From an uncultured Prevotellaceae bacterium (GTDB lineage: Bacteria; Bacteroidota; Bacteroidia; Bacteroidales; Bacteroidaceae), in contig CACXMM010000009.1 of the NCBI GenBank assembly GCA_902768785.1, positions 24,250 to 88,249 on the forward strand: a stretch of 64,000 nt of DNA, read 5' to 3'. Below are positions 59,528-64,000 of this stretch, in pieces. The notes under the pieces are model-generated. The model saw nothing but the letters and a program-made list of their open reading frames with translations. It was not told where the DNA came from and did not search any database. The translations under genes and the position numbers were made by a program. Positions within the stretch are counted from its first letter, which is position 1; each line of letters starts with the position of its first letter.

Positions 59528-59906
59528 ATCATTATTCTGGAATAATCAAACGTTCAACTCGTTTTTTTGATCGGATATCATGGTTGATCTTCATCTTCAT
59601 CTTTTTGTTTTTCTATAGTGCAATACAGAAAATAAAGTTGCTGTAACAAAAAATGAAGTATTGTTGAAAAAAACATATTACCTTTGCAGCGTGATTTTAT
59701 GATGTCACCCAAAGAGAAAATGTTTAGCAGTTAGTATATATGTTATGTTTTGGTTTTTAAATAGTTTTTTAGAAGTTTTTTATTAGGTTATTTTGTTAGT
59801 TATGTTGTATCCAGCGTGGGCCGTGAGGTTTGCGCTGTTTTTTTTCTGTGTTCGCACACTTTTTTCCTGTTTTTCTTGGAAGTTATCGATAAATTTCTTA
59901 CTTTTG

Positions 59907-60187
59907 CAGAAGAATATCTATAGGACATTTTACTACTTTTTATCAACTACATTCATGAATCACTTACGATCTTTACAGAACTTATGTAGGTTATTGTATC
60001 TGTTTGCATCGAGCTATGCAGATACGATGATTTGTGTATATTGCCGTAACCTAATGTCAAACCAAAAGATAACGAAATTCCTTTTTTCAATCTATGAATC
60101 ACATGGAAGCCCGTGAGGGTTAGTAGCAGTGTGTGCCGGTCTGATGGCCCCATGCAATTGCAACAGATCGGACACATTGCCTTTTTA
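59907..60187 (+). ncRNA. Possible non-coding transcript
   Basis: A good -7 box (TACTTTTG, 59899-59906) is followed after about 225 nt by a 13-bp interrupted stem tgtgt-ccggtctg / cagatcgg-acaca (60130-60176) and a T-rich run. No convincing ORF lies between. This is a promoter-terminator pair without a gene; expression is untested. Confidence 0.3.
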
Positions 60188-60245
60188 TTCTTTTACTATA
60201 TCCGTTCCGAGGGTAGCTCGATTGAACATAACAAGTAGAAAAAGT

Positions 60246-60277
60246 AATCCCTGATTCTCGAAGGAGGATCAGGGATT
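60246..60277 (+). terminator. Hairpin aatccctgat / atcagggatt
   Basis: A perfect 10-bp stem with a 12-nt loop; no strong T-run follows, so it may be a weak terminator or a structured leader element. Confidence 0.5.
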
Positions 60278-60390
60278 TGCTGTGATGATTGTCTTTACTC
60301 TGTGATCCGCTTGGGATTCAAAAATTGAAATACCGTGAAATGATTTTGAGATGATTTGCTTTGTAAATCAGGTGTTTACGAGGTTAAATA

Positions 60391-60480
60391 TATTAAAGCG
60401 TTTCAAAAATGTGGTGCAATAATTTGGTTCGGTGGTGCAAAAAGAGTACCTTTGCACCACGTTTTAAACACGCTTTAATA
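60391..60480. promoter_or_regulatory. Nested palindromes with the integrase promoter
   Basis: tattaaagcg (60391) and its inverse cgctttaata (60471-60480) enclose gtggtgcaaa (60432-60441) and its inverse tttgcaccac (60451-60460); another gtggtgcaat is at 60411. The -7 box TACCTTTG (60447-60454) lies inside the inner palindrome. Likely operator or recombinase-binding site. Confidence 0.6.
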
Positions 60481-60491
60481 ATATAATAGGT

Positions 60492-61886
60492 ATGAAAGGA
60501 CTTACAATAGTAAAGAGGACAAGCAAGCAGGAAGGAACTATAAGGCTCCGTTTCCGTTTGCGCGATGGAAGAGGTGTTGACCTGTACCATAAGAGTGAAA
60601 TTGACGCAGAACTAAAGGATCTGGATAAGTTTACCGATACTGGTGAGTTAAAACCCCGCGTAAGTGTATATAACAAGCAACTGAAACTTGATATAGACAC
60701 GGAAATAGACGCTATGGAAACAGCTTATCGGCAGTTATGCGAGGTTAAAGACAAAACTCGTATTACGGCTGAAGACTTTGAAAAGGCTATTTCAGACGTA
60801 TTACATCCCCAGAAGAATGTGAAAGCTCTGACTGAGATGACGCTAGTTGATAGGTTTTCAAAATACATCGATGATGGCTTGCGTGATGGTAATTTTGGCG
60901 AAGGCAGGCAGAGGCATTATAAGGTGTCATTAGGTGAACTCACCAGATTTCTTACTATCCAACATCGGCTGAAGGTCACTCCGTCAGAATTTGATGCGGA
61001 TGACCTGATGGATTTTCGACAGTTCCTGTTTGATGAATACAAATACGTGGATAAACATAAGAGCCTGTATGATATGGTCAAGCCAAGGAATATACCTGCA
61101 GAACGCCGTGACCAGAACACCGTTGCAACAAAGATGAAAAAGATTCAGGCATTCTTCAATGAGTTGATAGAGAAAGGCGAGTTGAGTGCTTCGCCATTCA
61201 TCTATTTGGGAAAGAACAAGAAACGAACCATGATGCGCGAGTCTTATGATCCACCTATTTTCCTTTTGCAAGAAGAGTTCCTGAAAGTTAGGGATACTGA
61301 AGTGCCAGGGCCTCTCCAGGAAACAAAAGATGCTTTTGTCCTGCAATGTGCCTTTGGATGCCGCATCAGCGAGTTCAAAAGATTGTCGATGGACAATATT
61401 GCAGTATCTGATGATGGTATCATGTATATTCATTATTTGCCAGAGAAAACACTCAGAGAAAATGTGAGCCGTAAAGAAATTGAGACTCCTGTGATGCGCT
61501 TTGCCTATGATATCATCATAAAGTATAAATTTAACTTCCATATCTTGAAATATGTCAGTGGCAAAAGTGGTTATAATATAAAAATCAAAGAATTGATGAA
61601 ATATTGTGGCATTGACCGTAAGTGTGCAGTCTTTGACGAGGAACTTGGTAATAATAAATATCAGCCCCTTTACGAGCTGGCCAGCAGCAAAACTTGTCGA
61701 AAGACGCATGTTGATATTCTGACTAAGGCCCAGATAAACATGTATGCAGCAGGATTGCATCATGAGGGCAGTGATGCGGTGAATCACTATACTCACATGG
61801 ATATGAAAGACCGTTTCGTGTTGATGTGCTATGCGTATAAGCAGCCGTTGTATTATGTAAACAAAGATTTGAAGATTTTAGAGTAA
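60492..61886 (+). CDS. Tyrosine recombinase (integrase)
   Basis: Site-specific integrase of 464 residues, expected to insert and excise the surrounding mobile element. An N-terminal arm-binding/SAM-like part covers residues 1-230 ('KKIQAFFNELIEKGELSASP' marks the core-binding end). The catalytic domain shows Arg I in 'QCAFGCRISEFKRLSMDNI' (near 295), the RxxH box 'CRKTHVDILTKA' (near 405) and 'AGLHHEGSDAVNHYTHMDMK' (near 418-437) with the His and the Tyr nucleophile. The architecture is that of Bacteroidales integrative element integrases. It is the outermost gene of the element, which runs off the window to the right. Confidence 0.9.
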   Translation: MKGLTIVKRTSKQEGTIRLRFRLRDGRGVDLYHKSEIDAELKDLDKFTDTGELKPRVSVYNKQLKLDIDTEIDAMETAYRQLCEVKDKTRITAEDFEKAISDVLHPQKNVKALTEMTLVDRFSKYIDDGLRDGNFGEGRQRHYKVSLGELTRFLTIQHRLKVTPSEFDADDLMDFRQFLFDEYKYVDKHKSLYDMVKPRNIPAERRDQNTVATKMKKIQAFFNELIEKGELSASPFIYLGKNKKRTMMRESYDPPIFLLQEEFLKVRDTEVPGPLQETKDAFVLQCAFGCRISEFKRLSMDNIAVSDDGIMYIHYLPEKTLRENVSRKEIETPVMRFAYDIIIKYKFNFHILKYVSGKSGYNIKIKELMKYCGIDRKCAVFDEELGNNKYQPLYELASSKTCRKTHVDILTKAQINMYAAGLHHEGSDAVNHYTHMDMKDRFVLMCYAYKQPLYYVNKDLKILE

Positions 61887-61889
61887 GGT

Positions 61890-62432
61890 ATGGCAAAGAA
61901 TAGTTTAGACGAATTTTATAAGAGCTTAGATAGAGAATATGGGAAGTCTATTGAGGATAGGAATGTTGATTATATAACATCGTTGCTCAAACTGAGAGAA
62001 CAGCCAGACGGAACAATTGACGACAATATCCAGCCTCCCTCTTTACAATCTACAGCAGAGGTAATTATCTTGATTATGACAAGACACGACATCACTTATG
62101 ATCAGTTCTGTGAAAAAGACAAAGGTTATAAGCGTGTAATTGAGTATATATTCATACGTGGTGTCAAGCATCGTGATGAGATTGTGAGTTATCTCAAACA
62201 ATTGCTAAGTAAGTCCTTCCCCGGTCTTGGTCCGAAACTGGTGTTGGGCTTTATTAGGTTGTTAGACCAGTTTATCCCCAAAAGTACTAAAGATAAACCC
62301 ACTTCATTCCTAAAAGTGATTCAGTTCCCAGAAAAAGCAAAGGAGATTATGGACACCCTTCATTTTATGACTAATGGCGAAATAGGGAAAGGGGCAGCGT
62401 TGGTGATGTTAGTAGTGAAGAAGGTCTTATAA
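61890..62432 (+). CDS. Hypothetical protein of the integrative element
   Basis: A 180-residue protein starting three bases after the integrase stop, so co-transcribed. It is largely helical with no signal peptide; 'EVIILIMTRHDITYDQFCEK' and 'LLSKSFPGLGPKLVLGFIRL' are the most ordered-looking segments. I do not recognise a family. Its end overlaps an open frame in another phase that continues to 62680, so the true C-terminus may be frameshifted. A role in excision or regulation is possible from position only. Confidence 0.6.
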   Translation: MAKNSLDEFYKSLDREYGKSIEDRNVDYITSLLKLREQPDGTIDDNIQPPSLQSTAEVIILIMTRHDITYDQFCEKDKGYKRVIEYIFIRGVKHRDEIVSYLKQLLSKSFPGLGPKLVLGFIRLLDQFIPKSTKDKPTSFLKVIQFPEKAKEIMDTLHFMTNGEIGKGAALVMLVVKKVL

Positions 62433-62435
62433 AAA

Positions 62436-62680
62436 GCTGTAGGTATGAAGATATAAAGGAAGAGTTTCCATCTATAAGCCAGAAAGCATACAACAAAGAG
62501 CTTCCATTGCTACGCGACAAGACCCAAGAGGACTTAAAGATCCCTATCAGAGCATCGCTAAGAACGAGAATCGGATATACCAAGAAAGATGATGGTCGAA
62601 TCGTATTCAAAAAGACCTCTATGTCACCACGAAACATGCTGTTTCAGTTCTGGCGATGGGTGATGTCGTTCTTCTACTAA
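62436..62680 (+). pseudogene. Frame without start after the hypothetical gene
   Basis: Open frame in a different phase from 61890-62432, encoding 'DIKEEFPSISQKAYNKELPL', then 'DKTQEDLKIPIRASLRTRIG' and ending 'MLFQFWRWVMSFFY'. It looks like real protein sequence (regular composition, no stops) but has no start codon in frame. It may be the C-terminus of the preceding gene displaced by a frameshift near 62400-62430, or a remnant gene. Not recognised. Confidence 0.4.
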
Positions 62681-62835
62681 CTCATTTGACGAGTTGTTCA
62701 TATTAAGGTCTGTAATCTCATGTTTACAGGCCTTTTTTTGTGCCTTTTTGCGTTATATCCGATTAACAGAAGTAGCTTTTGGTAGTCGACTACCGCAGAC
62801 TACTCAGAATGAATCAAGCGTATTTCAAAAATTTG

Positions 62836-62843
62836 TACCTTCG
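62836..62843 (+). promoter_or_regulatory. -7-like box upstream of the HTH gene
   Basis: TACCTTCG followed by CACC, preceded by ttcaaaaatttg; the same 'ttcaaaaa' lead-in occurs before the integrase and the small membrane protein. It lies 106 bp before the ATG. Confidence 0.45.
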
Positions 62844-62948
62844 CACCGTGAAATCGCTGCAAGCCTCATTGCAGAGGATGGATCCCGGCAGGTGCGAGGT
62901 CAATGTCTGACCGTGAGGATCGCCAAAAGAACCTGCTACATTAATAAG

Positions 62949-63239
62949 ATGAAGTCAATAGCAATGTTAGACGATTCACAGTCAAATACTGTGGTGATAA
63001 CAACTGTTGGTGTCCTGAAGTCTGCCTTTCTTGAATGGGCTGACGAACTTGCTCAGTCCCGAAAAGAAGCTGAGAATGACGTGATGATCGACGAGGCTGT
63101 AGTGATTAAGCGTCTGCGAAAGAGTAGGGCAACACTCTGGCGCTGGAATGCCAGTGGCTACTTGCCCTGTTATAAACTGGGTGGCAAGAATCAGTACAAG
63201 CAATCAGATGTTGAACGAATTGAGAAAGGATTGAAGTGA
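62949..63239 (+). CDS. Excisionase-like helix-turn-helix protein
   Basis: A 96-residue DNA-binding protein. The C-terminal half is a winged helix of the HTH_17/excisionase kind: 'VIKRLRKSRATLWRWNASGY' then 'LPCYKLGGKNQYKQSDVERI'. The N-terminal half has a coiled helix ('AFLEWADELAQSRKEAENDV'). The frame is open upstream to 62694, but the start at 62949 fits the family length. Its stop overlaps the ATG of the ATPase gene (ATGA). In Bacteroidales integrative elements such a protein next to a RecA-fold ATPase controls excision or mobilisation; that role is inferred. Confidence 0.78.
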   Translation: MKSIAMLDDSQSNTVVITTVGVLKSAFLEWADELAQSRKEAENDVMIDEAVVIKRLRKSRATLWRWNASGYLPCYKLGGKNQYKQSDVERIEKGLK

Positions 63240-64000
63240 TGGGAAAGGACATCATCAAACAATCATTCAAGGCACTCCAAGATGCTGAGCCTGTGAATGG
63301 AGGTGGATTCATCGTTGAGCCGATGAACAAGTGCATTGAAGATGCACAATTGTTGCCACCATTGGTCTCACTCTACCCAGACATTGTGCTCGAAGGTGAT
63401 CTCAGTATCATCTTCGGACAGTCTGGCATTGGCAAGACGATCTTTGCAATGCAGATAGCAAGATATATTGCGGAACAAGGCAAGCGGGTATTATATGTGG
63501 ACTGTGAGATGACACCCCGTCAACTTGGCAACCGCTATGGGACTCCCAATTTCCCTTCCACCTTTCTTCGCGCTGAGATGGATAGAGAGCATCCCGCAGA
63601 GGATGTACTTAAAGGGATAGAAGAAGTGGCTGCTGCCAATTATGCGGATGTCGTGTTTATTGACAATATTACAGCCTTGGGACAATCTCTTGATAGAAGT
63701 GCTGACGCTGGAACGCTGATGGCCTCGTTGAACACCTTAAAGAAGAAGTACAACTGGACGTTAGTGGTTCTCAACCATGTTCCCAAAATGTACTCAGGCA
63801 ACGTTCCTCTTTCCCTTTCGGCCATGCAGGGCTCAGCCAAGATAAACCAGCTGATTGATGACGCTATAGGAATAGCACAATCCAGCATTGACTCAAACCT
63901 TGTTTATGTCAAACAGTGTAAGTGGCGCAATGGTGAGTTGACGATGGGCGCTGACCATGTGGCTATTTATGAGCGTCGTAAGGATGAATGTGGTAATCTG
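63239..64000 (+). CDS. RepA/RecA-fold AAA ATPase of the integrative element, cut by window end
   Basis: 254 codons are visible. Walker A 'IIFGQSGIGKTIFAMQIARY' lies near residues 58-77, 'VLYVDCEMTP' near 86 and Walker B 'ADVVFIDNIT' near 136, followed by 'LVVLNHVPKM' near 174. This is the AAA_25/RepA-like ATPase group, found beside primases and mobilisation genes in plasmids and integrative elements, where it acts as a replication or helicase-loading protein. The start overlaps the HTH gene stop. The C-terminus and the rest of the element lie beyond position 64000. Confidence 0.82.
   Translation, partial: MGKDIIKQSFKALQDAEPVNGGGFIVEPMNKCIEDAQLLPPLVSLYPDIVLEGDLSIIFGQSGIGKTIFAMQIARYIAEQGKRVLYVDCEMTPRQLGNRYGTPNFPSTFLRAEMDREHPAEDVLKGIEEVAAANYADVVFIDNITALGQSLDRSADAGTLMASLNTLKKKYNWTLVVLNHVPKMYSGNVPLSLSAMQGSAKINQLIDDAIGIAQSSIDSNLVYVKQCKWRNGELTMGADHVAIYERRKDECGNL

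Larger units (their letters stand above)
59447..60491 (+). other. 1-kb gap before the integrative element
   Basis: No protein gene that I can support. It is AT-rich and holds two plus-strand -7 boxes (59679-59686 TACCTTTG and 59899-59906 TACTTTTG), a terminator-like hairpin near 60130-60187, a second hairpin at 60246-60277 and the integrase promoter region. A 53-residue frame at 59955-60116 lacks any family feature. The boundary (att site) of the element should be here. Confidence 0.5.

Noticed and set aside
59793-60116. 107-residue frame in the gap before the integrase
   Set aside because: AT-rich, Phe/Leu-heavy, no family signature, and it spans a promoter box.

Overview
The window looks like a chromosomal segment of a Prevotella-like member of the Bacteroidales. 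The evidence is two SusC/SusD outer-membrane pairs, many Bacteroidales-type -7 promoter boxes (TAnnTTTG), the conserved cluster parA-parB-DUF5683-lytic transglycosylase-rel next to surE-lpxB and rsfS-ftsH-cdsA, LRR surface proteins, dockerin-like and cohesin-like exported proteins, and two Rpn-type PD-(D/E)XK nuclease genes. This is inferred from protein families and promoter style; there is no rRNA in the window.

Layout. 1-975 is the start of an NhaD antiporter cut by the window edge. 1095-7081 is a deoxysugar (probably L-rhamnose) cassette: FGGY kinase, arabinose/fucose-isomerase-family isomerase, MFS sugar porter, then a convergent Lys/Ala-rich exported protein and a RhaD-like aldolase. 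7693-10602 is a leucine-rich-repeat surface protein interrupted by an amber codon. 10837-16047 holds an Rpn nuclease, two uncharacterised proteins, carboxynorspermidine dehydrogenase and recA. alaS and a small MerR regulator follow, divergently. 19449-26126 is a small SusD/SusC locus with a pectin methylesterase. 26190-37789 is the housekeeping block (rel, mltD-like, DUF5683, parB, parA, surE, lpxB, cdsA, ftsH, rsfS). A tRNA-Gln, a repeat-rich gap and a second SusD/SusC pair without enzymes come next, then a DUF349 protein, corA with a possible leader peptide, pepD, an S23-type four-helix-bundle gene, a flippase-like membrane protein, ksgA, a PAP2 phosphatase, free-Met-sulfoxide reductase, frr and rsgA. 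55633-58451 carries an antitoxin with a decayed PIN toxin, then adjacent dockerin-like and cohesin-like exported proteins and a 48-residue peptide. A second Rpn gene follows. From 60492 to the window end lies one end of an integrative element (tyrosine recombinase, excisionase-like HTH protein, RecA-fold ATPase).

The most unusual signal is a class of short palindromic elements whose arms are built from short tandem units. One 511-bp element at 48772-49282 has 40-bp inverted arms of GGAGGAAGG units, differing at one base, around a gene of the S23 / 23S-rRNA-intervening-sequence protein family. Three small gene-less elements with the same arms lie within 8 kb: one between genes and two inserted in frame inside ksgA and rsgA, where they encode related peptides. 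Half-arms sit in frame in lpxB and alaS, and other unit families (CGATATAAC, CCTACAAAATC, GTGAAGTT, GGGAAAAC, GGAATGTG) occupy many gene borders. The pattern resembles Rickettsia palindromic elements, here with a candidate protein partner.

How the genes may work together: the rhamnose cassette and the SusCD/pectin-methylesterase locus fit use of pectin (rhamnogalacturonan) material. The dockerin and cohesin folds side by side suggest a small surface-protein assembly. Both are inference.
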